Source of the DNA: Sciurus carolinensis | Lineage: Eukaryota > Chordata > Mammalia > Rodentia > Sciuridae | Assembly (NCBI RefSeq): GCF_902686445.1 | Contig: NC_062227.1 | Coordinates: 17,242,678 to 17,306,677 of the forward strand | Direction of reading: 5' to 3' | DNA: 64,000 nt | Part shown: positions 11,485 to 21,248 of the stretch, one piece after another | Layout: every line of letters begins with the position of its first letter | Position numbering within the stretch: the first letter of the stretch is position 1 | Notes under the pieces: model-generated | Seen by the model: only the letters and a program-made list of their open reading frames with translations | Databases searched by the model: none | What the model was told of the DNA's origin: nothing | Made by a program: the position numbers and the translations under genes

Positions 11485-11660
11485 CACCCTCTGCTCCATC
11501 ATCCAAACGCTGCTGCATACAAATCCTGAAGACTTCCTGGGGGCCCCAGGTCTGAAAACCCTGAGGTGTCTCGACACCCTCCTGAAGGTCACCATGCCTG
11601 GGACAGAGCTGAGCCCCCATGTTCATGGACTCCTGACACAGCTGAAGCACCCGGATCCCA
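11485..11660 (+). CDS. RalGDS-like exon 4 (REM domain, second half)
   Basis: The exon lies between a strong acceptor (CCACCTCCACAG) and donor GTGAGT at 11661. The peptide runs TLCSIIQTLLHTNPEDFLG and later VTMPGTELSPHVHGLLTQL. This mirrors the RalGDS pattern of a helix ending in a Glu-Asp-Phe triplet followed by a Met-Pro-Gly loop and a His-containing Leu-Leu-x-Gln-Leu helix, and is the clearest match in the locus. It ends with one base left over, completed by CT at the start of exon 5 to give Thr. There is no frameshift or stop. Confidence 0.7.
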
Positions 11661-11886
11661 GTGAGTCTGGGCCTGTGAGGACACTGGGGTGGATGATGGT
11701 ATGAGGAAGCCTTATGCTGTCCCCACAGGAACTGGTTTTTGGTTCTGAGTCACACAAGCCTGGTGGCCCTGGTCTGAGAAGACACCTGCCATGGGAGAGG
11801 AGCTGCATTACTCTCAGGGCAGGTGCTGGCAGCAAGCAGAAAATGCCCAGGGCAAGGCGGTCATGTTGGGCTCTTTCCTTCTGCAG

Positions 11887-12167
11887 CTGCAGGGCCACCA
11901 GAAGTGCCTCCAGCAGAACAGCCCCAGTTTCCAGCGACACAGCTCACGGCCATACCCGCTGAGCTGGGGGGAGGTGCACCATCCAAACTGGAGAACAGAT
12001 CCATCAGCGCACCATCAGCAGAGGGAGCACCAGGGCCTCCAGAGGCCACCGGGACACCTGGGACCCAGAAGGCAGTTCAGCCACCAGCCACCAGCCCAGA
12101 GGACGTTCACCCCTGCTTTCCTGGGGCTGTGGAGGGCAAGACCTGTGTCCACATGTCTTGGAACTGA
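11887..12167 (+). CDS. RalGDS-like exon 5 (Pro/Ala-rich linker, terminal)
   Basis: After acceptor CTTTCCTTCTGCAG the frame stays open for about 93 codons to TGA at 12165-12167. The composition is rich in Pro, Ala, Glu, Gln and Thr (for example AGPPEVPPAEQPQFPATQ), as in the low-complexity linker between the REM and RasGEF domains of RalGDS. In intact relatives the linker should splice on to catalytic exons. Here a GC-type donor look-alike (GCAAGA at 12136) lies 29 bases before the stop, but I found no catalytic exon after it. The stop may therefore be a genuine short C-terminus or a decay product. Confidence 0.55.
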
Positions 12168-13767
12168 GGCTCCTCCCTCTCTGGTGGCAGCAGTTGCAGA
12201 CACCAAGAAGCTAGAGGGGGAAGGTTCAGGAGGAGCCAAGGCAAAGCCCACTCCACTCCTTCCTTGTTCCCAACAGAAGAGGTCTCTTTACATTGTCACA
12301 GCTATCGATAGGTGTGTGTCACGGTGACCTGAGTCACACAGCCAGGTCTGAAGGAGCCATTCCCTCATCTTTGACAGCACCAGGTCACCAGAGGTGGACG
12401 TTTGTCCAGCTGATGACAGAGCGCTCCTTCCCACCTGGGTCCACCTCCACTCAGAGGCTGACATCGGTTCCTGTTCACTGCTACCTTTCCTCCACTTTGA
12501 ATGTCCCTTTACTCTGCTGCAGTGCACAGGGTGGACCCCTGCCTGGTGGTCAAGGCCCTGCCCTCTCCCCTCCAGCCTCCAGGCCCCCAACCTTGCCTGT
12601 GAAGACAACCCCACTCAGATGCGGGTCACACCTTCTGATTTTTGTGACTCCATGGTTAACAACCTTCAGAGTTTTGATCCTCCTGAGAGCCGTGCTCACT
12701 GATGGTGGTTCCAGGGCGGCCAGCTACTGAACCCGCCTCCCTCCTCCAGCAGTGCACTGCAGGCCTGTCCAGGAGTGAGCCCTGTCCCCATCTGTGGTCC
12801 CTGCAAGGGTTAGTTCTCCACAGTCCTTCCTCACCTGCCTTCTTTTTCAGAGATGAACTGGGGACTCTCAGAACATTTCCCCTCTATAGGTCACAGCTTC
12901 AAGCCCACCTTGATGACAGCAGCAGCCACTGGTGTCTGTCTGGACTGCAGTGCGTGCACACAGTGACGTGGAATCCAGTTTCACAATGATATGTTTTCCC
13001 GTAGGAAACGGGCATGTTTCTTTATATGTTAGTGTTTGGGTTATTTCTTCCAAATAGATTTTAGGATTCTAATGTAGGCTGTATTTCTTTCTTACAAATA
13101 GATTAATAATGTTCTATTCCTTTTTATTAATTATTCTAGTATTAATAAGTTGTTGCCAATTTTGTTGGAAATGAGAAATTTTTCATAGTTTAAAAGAGAA
13201 ACAGGGTTAGAGAAAGCTACTGATTGTTGCACATTTGCCTTCTTTGTATCTACAAAACAAAAACTCTTTCTCATAATAAGCAGTGGGCAGGTTTCTGAGT
13301 TATAAAATCATACCACCTAGGAAGAAAGGGTCAGCGGCCTTCCGCTCCCTCGCTGTGCCCCCCCAGAACTACGTGTGTGGAGAGGGCCCAGTGAGTTGGC
13401 CTTCGCCCTCCAGGATAGAGTGGCAGGCCACGTGGGCCCTCAGCCCGTGTCTGTCCCAATCTTTGGCAAATGTGCTTCACATGTTTTAACAGTTTCCTTC
13501 TATTGCTATTGGACTCAGTGTGTTTTTGTTTGGGATGAATAAACATCAGCCTGTGAAGCTCTCCTCACCCCTCCTTTGTGGATTTATTATGAAATGTGTC
13601 TTTCCCAACACGCAGCCCCAGCCCACCTGCAGCCTGAGGAGCACAGGGTGCCCTGTGCAGTCCCCACTCCCACCCCAGGGGGACAGGCCTGCTGGTGCCT
13701 GGAAACCCTCTTCCCTGCCTCACCTGTGACCAAGCATCCCTCTCAGCCCAGTCTGGCCAGCTCTCCA
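12168..13767. other. 3' flank of the RalGDS-like locus
   Basis: I searched all three + frames by eye for RasGEF catalytic exons, including the conserved Glu-Gln-Leu-Thr-x-Met-Asp-x-Glu type entry, and found none. 13000-13260 is AT-rich and unassigned, and 13560-13760 is ordinary GC-rich DNA. Confidence 0.45.
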
Positions 13768-14230
13768 CAATAATGGAATATGTACACAATTGAATATTAC
13801 TCAGCCATGAAGAAGAATGAAATTATGGCATTTGTTGGTAAATGGATGGAACTAGAGAATATCATGGTAAGTGAAATAAGCCAGTCCCCAAAAAAACCAA
13901 AGGCCAAATGTTCTCTTTGATATGTGGTTGATGGCACAGAATAAGTGATGGGGAAGGGGAAAATAGAAGTTCATTGGATTAGACAAAAGGGAATGAAGGG
14001 AAGGGAGGGACGACAGGTATGCGCCACCAGGCCCGTCCGGTTCTCCACCCCTTTATCCACGTATCCACCTGTCCCTCTCCTATATTCATATATGAATATA
14101 TGACCAGTGAAACTCCACGTCATGTGCAACCACAAGAATGGGCTCCTCATTAGAATCAGTTATATTCCAAGTCTGTATAATATATCAAAATAGACTCTAC
14201 TGTCATGTATATCTAAAAACAAAAATAAAA
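13768..14230 (+). mobile_element. L1 LINE, 5'-truncated 3' end
   Basis: It starts in the ORF2 terminal region (GAATATTACTCAGCCATGAA, ATGGATGGAACTAGAGAATA) and runs through the 3' UTR. That includes GAAGTTCATTGGATTAGAC, GTGAAACTCCACGTCATGTG and the terminal CTCTACTGTCATGTATATCT before an A-rich tail. The same 3' UTR occurs inverted at 46.35-46.80 kb. Confidence 0.88.
14012..14038 (-). repeat. Short B1-like fragment inside the L1 3' UTR
   Basis: ACAGGTATGCGCCACCAGGC matches the inverted start of the B1 half seen at 56.32 kb (ACAGGCATGCGCCACCTCGT). Only about 25 bases are present, so assignment is tentative. Confidence 0.4.
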
Positions 14231-15151
14231 AGCAATGTGAAGTGAGAATTGCATGGAGCTTTCATTTTAAGTTATTTTATTTAAAAAAATGTGCTCTCAC
14301 TATAAAAAAAATACAGGCAAGCAAGACATCCATATGACCTAAAGTTCCACTCCCAACATGGCCGAGATAAATTGCTCAGCCTTTAGTTTATAGGTTCTTT
14401 CTCTGGGTGCATGAGTAGTGTTTGTTAACAAAAATAAATAGTTTTCGGTCTCAGGATTTATAATCAACCTTTTAAAAAATATCACACCACGCAGGGAGAA
14501 TATACACCCACTGCCCTTCACTATTTTCCTATAGTTGGTTTTGACCTGGTTCTGTGCTTACCACTCATGCATCTATTTTATTTAAAAATCCCCCCCACGT
14601 TGAATAACTAGGTTGTTTGAACTAATGTAAATAACATTACACTGAACATCTTCACAGCTACATTTTTGCTGTAAATTATGTCTTTCCCTCTAGTTATTCT
14701 CCTTCCACTGAAAAACAGACCAAGTATAAGACTCTGAGGGGGAATGCAAGTTCACCAGTGGCCGGGCACCCAATGCTCTGACAAGTCCTGCAGTTGGGGG
14801 TTTTGCAGTCTGTTCAAACCCGAGAGAGTAGGGCTGGCCTCACTCTGCATTCAGGAGGCAGAGGGAACACAGCCACCACCCAGGGTTCCCCCGCCTGCCA
14901 CCGGCCACACCTTCCTGGCAACTGTGGCTGCATGAGCTCTCCTCTCTCCCTCCTCTTGTGATGCCTTCTTAGAAGGGCAAGCAGGTCCACAGCAGTCCAT
15001 GACCTGGCTTAGGGGCTACGTGCGTTCTGGGTGCCTCATAATTAGTCACTGAATGAAGAGGTGGAAAGGGGGGAGGGAGGAAAGCAGAAAGAAAGGATGA
15101 GTGAGAGAAGGAGGACATCTCTCCATGGAGATGTTGAAGATGCTTGGTTGA
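14231..15151. other. AT-rich then GC-rich non-coding
   Basis: 14250-14700 is AT-rich with a phrase (TGTAAATAACATTACACTGA) seen in old L1 3' regions. 14710-15150 is unassigned unique sequence. Confidence 0.4.
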
Positions 15152-15545
15152 CGATGGATGGATGATGGACAGACAGGTGGACAGGTGGGTAGGTGAGCAG
15201 ATGGGAGAGGGAGAGAGGACTGAGGGATGGAAGGAAGGAAGGAGGGAGCGAGGAAAGGAGGGAAAGGAGAATTAGGAAAAAAAGAACAGAACAGGCAGAC
15301 ATATGGGAGGATGGATGGATAGATGGAGGGATGTATGGACAGATGGAGGGATGGATGGACAGATGGAGGGATGTATGGACAGATGGAGGGATGGATGGAC
15401 AGATGAAGGGACGGATGGAGAGATGGAGGGATGAATGGAGAGATGGAAGGATGGATGGACAGATGGGAGGATGGATGGGCAGATGGAGAGATGGATGGAA
15501 GGACAGATGGAAGGGTACGTGAATGGGAGGGAGGGAAGGAGGAAG
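15152..15545 (+). repeat. GGAT/GATGGA tetranucleotide array
   Basis: Tandem GATG-type units form a higher-order period near 40 bases in which GGACAGATGGAGGGATG recurs. A GGGA/GGAA purine-rich segment (15190-15290) interrupts it. The open frames on both strands are repeat artefacts. Confidence 0.93.
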
Positions 15546-16000
15546 ATTAGATGCTGGATATTTCCCAAGCTCACCTGGTCACAGAACGTTCTTTTGGGCA
15601 GATGCCACAGGTTTAAGTTTAAGCCACAGGTGCATCTTGGGAAAGAGAACAAAGCCTAGTGGACATCTCAGTCCGTCACAGAGAAGGGTGGGAGGTCCTG
15701 CCCCAGGACCTTTGCTGTGGCCCATACATTCATACCAGGTCACTGATTCCCATGTTTTCCTGCTGTCCCCCTCATCCCTCCCCATACACAACAAGTTGAT
15801 TGTGCCTAGTGGCCAGTTGCCGCGCAGTCTCCTGTCCCCACTTTGCCACCACGTCCCCTCTCTGCAGCAGTGGCTGGGCCTGGGCGGGAACTGCGTGGGC
15901 ATCTCGATTTCGCTCCTTGGTTGCTGAGTGCCTGCAACTTCCGACCAGCCACGGCTCTGAGAACCAGGCAGCACAGCAGGCAGAGGGAGGAGCCAGGCTA
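15546..16000. other. Non-coding, unassigned
   Basis: GC-rich flank leading into the CpG-rich segment. No exon supported. Confidence 0.45.
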
Positions 16001-16465
16001 GACCTGGAGTGGACGCACGGGGACCTGAGACCTGGGAGTCCTGTCTTGTCGCAGTTGCGTCAAGACCCGTCCTTGCCGTTGGAGCGTCATGTTTTGCAGA
16101 GGCGCTGCGTGGCCTGCCAGGCGGCAGCTGCCTCTCCTGCTCCCAGCCTGCGGCCAGGGCGGGAGGAGGCCCAGCGCCCCGCTGCCCAGCGTGCCCCGCC
16201 CTCTCTTCCCAGCGGCCAGGGGCGTCATTTGACGCCCCTATTTGCAGGAGGTGTTTGCGGTGCGCATACCAAACCCCTTGTGCCCTGGTGCTGGTTGGCG
16301 CCTGTGTTCTGGATCTTCAGTGTCCCCGAGGGAAGCAGGGCTGGGCTCTGAGAAAAGGAGAGGCCCCTGACGTCGTCCCCTCCTTCCTTCATGGCCAAGG
16401 CCAGCGCCCAGCATTCGCTCACCAGTTCACTCCGTGCCGGCACCGTGGGGCTCCGGGCACAGACT
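16000..16465. promoter_or_regulatory. CpG-island-like segment
   Basis: Hand count gives about 31 CpG in about 460 bases at roughly 64% GC, an observed/expected near 0.65, against CpG-poor flanks. It contains a GC box (GGGCGGG, 16157-16163) and a 20-bp palindrome at 16219-16238. It could be a promoter or enhancer island of an unidentified transcript, but no coding exon is attached to it. Confidence 0.5.
16219..16238. promoter_or_regulatory. Perfect 20-bp palindrome with two opposed TGACG half-sites
   Basis: GGGGCGTCATTTGACGCCCC reads identically on both strands. Each arm has a CREB/ATF-type half-site next to a GC-rich block. The occupying factor is inferred, not shown. Confidence 0.55.
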
Positions 16466-16894
16466 CCAGTCTCAGCCAGGGGCCCAGGGCCCTTCAGAAA
16501 CCAGCCCGGGGCTTGAGGACTTGAGGCCCACTTTGGTTTTCCACCAGCAGAAAGTGGTTAGGAAGCGATGATGGCAGAGGTGCTACCGAGGACGAGCCTC
16601 AGGGCCTCCCGGTAAAACGGGAGGAGCCACAGCTGAGGAAGGCTCCGCGACGACTCAGGCAGGCTGTGTCCGCACCCTGGGCAGATGGGACTAGCCTCCC
16701 TGAACAACCCAGCTTGGGGTCTCTCCGCCAAGAGGTGAGGAAGGGTCGTCCCAGGAAGTGCGGGGCCCAGGCCCCCTGCCTGCGGGGTGGCAGGAGCCAA
16801 GTGGAGATCCAGCCCAGGTCGCCCCGAGCCCGGTCCCTTTCCTGGGACCCCACCTGCCCTCACCCCTCACAGTTCCCTGAAGGGTAGGGCGCCT

Positions 16895-17215
16895 GGGGAG
16901 ACTAATTAATTCCCTTTGTTTTTCCAAGTTTTGTTTTTCAGATCGCAAACCTCCCCTCCTCTCTAAAAAATACTCAACAATTAAATCTTTTTTTCCTAAA
17001 GTGTGATTTCAACATTTCAATGTCCCTCCCCTGTCACCTTCCCTGCCATAAACAGATTCATAAAAACTGCTTTTGACGCCCCAGCTGCCATTAACCACTT
17101 GAAATCCTGTAACTATCATCCTATCATGGGCCTGTTAACGAGCAGTAAAAATAAGGCCATTGAATATGGTAATTTATTCATAAATTAGCCTAATGAGAAT
17201 AGGGTTTCAGACGCT
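16895..17215. promoter_or_regulatory. AT-rich candidate conserved element (putative enhancer)
   Basis: An abrupt AT-rich island in GC-rich DNA, free of recognised repeats. It is dense in homeodomain-like cores (CTAATTAATTCC at its start, TTATTCATAAATTAGCC at its end) and ATAAA motifs. This composition is typical of developmental conserved non-coding elements; conservation itself cannot be seen from one sequence. Confidence 0.45.
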
Positions 17216-17674
17216 GCTTACTTGCAGGTTGCCTTATGCCTGGCCGAGAGGGTGGGGACAGGAGCCAGGCCTGGGGGATCACCTGCCCTCGGGGGTGGCC
17301 ATGGTGCCACCCCAGGACATGATTCCTGCCCTCCTATCCAGACAGGGCCTGGCCCCTGTGCACTGCCCGACAAGTGACCGCCTGCCTGGCCCAGCAGACC
17401 CCCATGGAGTGGCCCGGATGCCAGGGCGTTGGTCCATGCTGCTCCAGCCCCGTCCCCAGGCTGGCGCACCCTGGGCATGGCCGGCCATCTGTAAAATGGG
17501 GGTGGAAGTGCGGACCAGTGGAGTCAGTCTGCAGATGAAGCGAGGTGACAGATACAGTCACTTAGAGCTGCAGCCCTGTCCAGGTGACAGCAGCCCCTGC
17601 TCTGATCAGCAATGAGCCTCTGCAGAAGATTCTAGGCCCTGCTGACTTACTCTCAGAATACAGATTATGTCCCC
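17216..17674. other. GC-rich non-coding, unassigned
   Basis: Overlapping open frames of 70-140 codons occur on both strands, as expected at this GC content. None has a recognisable domain. Confidence 0.45.
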
Positions 17675-18025
17675 CTGTGGGGGTTGAATAGTGTCACCCC
17701 CTCGTCAGAAGTCACCTCTGCCCAGAGCCCCAGAATTTGAACTTATTCAAAAATAGGGTCTTTGGGAGTAAACTAGGAGGAGGGCATGCTGGATCAGGGT
17801 GGGTCACAAACCCAGTGACATGTCCTTATCAGAAGTGGCGGGGGCTCGGAAGAGGAGAGGGCCAGGGAAGGTGGAGTCTGGGGTTGGAGCTGCACAGCCA
17901 CCAGCATGGGTCGGACATCTGGTCAGGCGTGGCCACATCCCAGGCCAGCCTCTCAGACTCCATCCAGCTCCCCGAGGGCAGGCGCTGCTCAGTCATCTTG
18001 GCAGAGTGAGTGAGTGAGATGCAGG
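17675..18025 (+). repeat. MaLR LTR (MLT1-like)
   Basis: The 5' end reads GGGGTTGAATAGTGTCACCC, followed by TTCAAAAATAGGGTCTTTGG, a diverged CATGCTGGATCAGGGTGGGT block and GTCCTTATCAGAAG. This is the MLT1 block order. Confidence 0.75.
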
Positions 18026-18269
18026 GAACCCCACCACCCTCCCAGGGCTTGTGGGGACAGAGACCCTGCCACCCAACCTGCCCTCCAGGGCTGTGGGTCC
18101 AGCAGACAGTGGGTGCCCAGGACGGTTCATGAGAAGTCCTACTGCTCCATCAGGTGGATCTTGGACTGCAGAGCCCAGAGGAGGCCCATTCTGGGTGGGA
18201 GTCGCAGGGAGGACTCTCACTGAGTCCCCAGCTTCAATCATCATCTTTCTCAGTATCAAAGGACCAGTC

Positions 18270-18410
18270 AGTCACCAAGCTGATGACAGAGCACAACACA
18301 GACTAAGACCAGCAGGTCTGTGGTGTGTCTGAGCCTCAGTTCCCTTATCTGTAAAAAGTGTACAATGATCTGCACCTCTGAAAACATTCTGGGGAGTCCA
18401 TGAGATTTGA
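18270..18410 (+). repeat. MIR SINE
   Basis: Contains CTGAGCCTCAGTTCCCTTAT then CTGTAAAAAGTGTACAATGA in MIR order. Confidence 0.55.
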
Positions 18411-18664
18411 CGTTCTGAGCAGGGAACACAGGGCGGAGCAGCATGCAGCAAAGAGATTGCCATTGCTCCTGCCCTCATGCTTAGGACCATTCTCAGTGAA
18501 CGGCTACAGTCAACCAAGCCTAGCAGCTGGGTCTGGAGCCCTGACCTCTCAGCCTGGTTGCCTCTCTTTCCCTCTGATCTGGTCTTTCCCAAGATCCTTT
18601 ACTCTGCCCCCAGTACTCCACCTGGAAGCAGGCTTGAGACAAACCCTAAGATTCAGACCCTCAA

Positions 18665-18760
18665 GGAGGACAGTGTCCCCATGCTGTGGATGAGGACACT
18701 GAGGTTACAGAGAGGGACTTACCCAAGGCTGCCCAGGCTGACCGGCCACTTTGCCTGAGC
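18665..18760 (-). repeat. MIR SINE
   Basis: Inverted MIR blocks: GATGAGGACACTGAGGTTAC, AGAGAGGGACTTACCCAAGG. Confidence 0.6.
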
Positions 18761-18934
18761 CGGCCCGGTGTCAGGGTGCCCCCTCCAATCTGTTCCCGAT
18801 GCTGCCTCCAGACCTCCCCACTGCCTGATGCAGTTGCATCTGAACCTGACCCCAGACCCAGCAAGCCACTTGTTGTCCCTGGGGCCCTGTGACTGAGCGC
18901 CAAGCTCCCATGCTCAGGTTGGAAGGCTGGATTC

Positions 18935-19110
18935 TATTCTGGGCTGCTCTTCCCCCGGACCACTGCTGTATGACCTCAGGCAAAACCTTTACCTTCTCTG
19001 GTCCTCTGTTTCCAACAGTATACATGCCAAAAATAAACTGTGAGTCATAGAATGGTTATGGGAATTACATAAGAGTGTCGGTGCCCCATGGGGACTTGTC
19101 AACCACCCCG
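18935..19110 (+). repeat. MIR SINE
   Basis: Contains TGACCTCAGGCAAAACC, TCTGGTCCTCTGTTTCC and a degenerate 3' part. Confidence 0.55.
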
Positions 19111-19164
19111 TCATGTGTTGGTTGATATGTTAAAGGTGGCAGGATCTGAGGACAGGTACAGAAG

Positions 19165-19545
19165 TTGAATAATGAAACCAATATTTATTAAGCGCTCTCT
19201 GTGTGCTGGGCACTGGTCCCTGCCCTGGGACTCTGTCTGGTGGGGAGGGAAACAGTACCTAACGGGGTCAGTGTCAAACTGCACCCTCCACAGGAGCTCA
19301 AATGATGGGGATCTTGACTGTGGTGTTATGAAAGGGGACTTGGCATGGCCCGGAGACAGGAAATGCCCCCAGGTGGTGATGTTGGCACTGAGACCCAAAG
19401 GAAGACAAATAGGCCAGGGGAGGGGAGGAGAGGGCATGTTCTAGGCAGCCAGCATGGCTTGTGCAAAGGCCCTGGGGCAGGGGGAGCCAGTAAGATGCCA
19501 GTGTGGTTGGAACCCAGATTTGGAGAGAGGAGTTGAACTCTGCTC
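19165..19545 (-). repeat. L2 LINE 3' end
   Basis: Inverted L2 terminal region: ATATTTATTAAGCGCTCTCT, GTGCTGGGCACTGGTCCCTG, TGTGCAAAGGCCCTGGGGCA and CCAGTGTGGTTGGAA, in the expected order and spacing. Confidence 0.8.
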
Positions 19546-19589
19546 AGCTCACAAGTAACACAGCCTCCTCCTGCAGACTCCTCTGGGCC

Positions 19590-19616
19590 TCTCTTTCTCT
19601 CTCTCTCTCTCTCTCA
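19590..19616. repeat. (CT)n microsatellite
   Basis: Short pure CT run. Confidence 0.95.
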
Positions 19617-19764
19617 TCCTCCTTCCTTTTTCCCCTCCACCACAATTCTCCCTGACTGAGGGAGGGCTCTCATGCACTGACCATATGCTTGCAAGTACCA
19701 GTTACCAGGTACTTGCATTTTCTCCAAGACTCCTTACAGCCAAGCCTTGATCCTCCCATTAAAA

Positions 19765-19812
19765 CACACAAAAAAAACAAACAAACAACAAACAAAAGTA
19801 AATAAATACATT
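19765..19812. repeat. A-rich (AAAC)n/(AAAT)n tract
   Basis: Low-complexity A-rich stretch, possibly a decayed retrotransposon tail. Confidence 0.85.
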
Positions 19813-20334
19813 TCAGAGAGGCCCAGACACGTTTATGAGGTCACACAACTTAGACCAGAGTCTTGCTCGCAACCCAGGGTTTGCCCTCTCTGAAGCTATT
19901 GGAAACAGAACCACTAATTCAAAAGCCACCACTGGTGGCACATTCTTGGACCCTCTGTCCCCCACTGGAGTCTGTCTTGGCCTGTGAAAGGAGATCAGGC
20001 TTGGCTCTTGGTTTCTATCTGCTCCTTGAGATGGAGTCACACCAAAGACCTCACGGGGCTGAGGCAGAGCGTATGGAACTTGCATCACTTTCTTCTTTGA
20101 AACCAGAGGAGACCCATGGTCTCACCCCCAAATCCACACCTTAAACCCCTGTAGACTCAGGTCTGTGTAAAAATGTGGACCTCAGGCAGCATTTTTGAGA
20201 AATCACGCAGCAACAGCCCCAGGCAGCCCGTCCCACCCCTTCCTGGCCCTGTCGCCTAGACATCGGCTCGGAACCTGGGTCATTTTTCTTCCTCCCCTGA
20301 CAGAGCCTGTGAGCTTTCAGGGGCAACGTGATGA
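19813..20334. other. Non-coding, unassigned
   Basis: Mixed unique sequence. Nothing recognised. Confidence 0.45.
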
Positions 20335-20640
20335 GGTTTCCAACTGACTTTGACCAAATGAATTTCCAACTGCATTTGAAGAGGAAAATATCTTTCCAGT
20401 GTACCCAATAATAAAAAATGACGGGGTGAGTTTATAACTGTTGATTTAGCCACCAAGCCCCACCAGCCCCAACTCCCACTCTCTGCAGGTTTCCATTCAG
20501 TATTAACTCACTGGTGCTTTCGGCACACAAAGAAATAGGCCCTTCTGAGTTCATTCTGCAGAGAATTAGCTTCAAGGCCTGTTGGAAACAGTTTAGCATC
20601 TGCTCTTAATAGACACCACAGCGTACAGGGCGGGCGAGTG
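20335..20640. promoter_or_regulatory. AT-rich candidate conserved element (putative enhancer)
   Basis: Repeat-free AT-rich island with TTTGACCAAATGAATTTCC, CCCAATAATAAAAAATGACG and GTTTATAACTGTTGATTTAG. These resemble nuclear-receptor, homeodomain and HNF1-like sites. Function is inferred from composition only. Confidence 0.4.
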
Positions 20641-20889
20641 TGGGGTCAGGGGGCTCCCAGTGGCAGGAAATAAACATGAAATCTCCAGGAAGCTGCCAGA
20701 GGAGAAGTTTGCCTGCACAAACCAAAGCGCCCAGGAGAACTGACTTTGGGGAGTTCAGGAGGTGGGGACAGGGGAACCCAGGTGACCTAAGGGAGGTATT
20801 AGTTCTCCAACCCATGAAGCCACAGAGAAAGTCAAGGTCAGGAGACAAAAACTGAATGCCCAGACAGGGGTTCTCTGGCTGTGCAGAGA

Positions 20890-21050
20890 GTGCATTCCAC
20901 ACATGTTGGAAGCTTTTAAAAACCCAGTGGTGCCCAGCCAGGCCCAGATCGATTACATCAGCATCTCTGGGGAAGGAGCCTTATAGCAGAGTTATCTTAA
21001 ATTCCTGCAGATGATTTCAATGTGCAGCCGAGATGGAGAACCAGCAAGCT
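20890..21050 (+). repeat. MER5A-like hAT-Charlie DNA transposon
   Basis: GGAAGCTTTTAAAAACCCAG, CAGCATCTCTGGGGAAGGAG and a final GAGATGGAGAACCAGCAAGC follow the MER5A order (TTAAAA, GCATC, GAGAACCA). Confidence 0.65.
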
Positions 21051-21248
21051 CGCTGCTGAGACTGGTGGATCTCATGGTGTGATCCCGAAACCAGTACCTG
21101 GGGCCTTGCAGAAGGGCATATTCCTGGGCTCCCTTGAGACCCAGGAACTGAGACCCTTTTGGGGTGGGCTCAATACTCTGTGACAGCAAGATCTTCAAAA
21201 CAATATGAAGCACCCACAAATTTGGGACCCCTGAGCTAGACCTTCCTA

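Larger units (their letters stand above)
9894..12167 (+). pseudogene. Ral guanine-nucleotide dissociation stimulator-like locus (N-terminal half: REM domain plus Pro-rich linker)
   Basis: Five exons (9894-10055, 10257-10486, 11005-11055, 11485-11660, 11887-12167) join in compatible phase to 299 codons plus stop. The product has a short Cys/Trp/Arg-rich N-terminus, a region resembling the REM (RasGEF_N) domain of RalGDS/RGL proteins (about residues 70-210) and a Pro/Ala-rich linker. In RalGDS proteins the REM domain precedes a RasGEF catalytic domain that loads GTP onto Ral; no such domain was recognised here or further downstream. Introns 3 and 4 begin GTGAGT and intron 1 begins GTGAGC; the acceptors of exons 3-5 have good pyrimidine tracts. 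The position after exon 2 reads AT instead of GT, so normal splicing should fail and read-through stops at 10551-10553. Introns show this is a genomic duplicate rather than a retrocopy. RalGDS-like genes are multicopy in several mammals (recalled, not checked). A functional short paralogue using another donor cannot be excluded. Confidence 0.7.

Noticed and set aside
12168..13767. RasGEF catalytic exons downstream of the RalGDS-like linker
   Set aside because: Searched by eye in all three + frames; no conserved catalytic-domain motif found.
15800..16524. 171- and 183-codon frames across the CpG-rich segment
   Set aside because: Two overlapping + frames plus a minus frame are open together, the pattern of CpG-rich non-coding DNA. 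No domain seen.
19585..19620. CT run as a polypyrimidine tract of a splice acceptor
   Set aside because: No AG-bounded exon with open frame follows.
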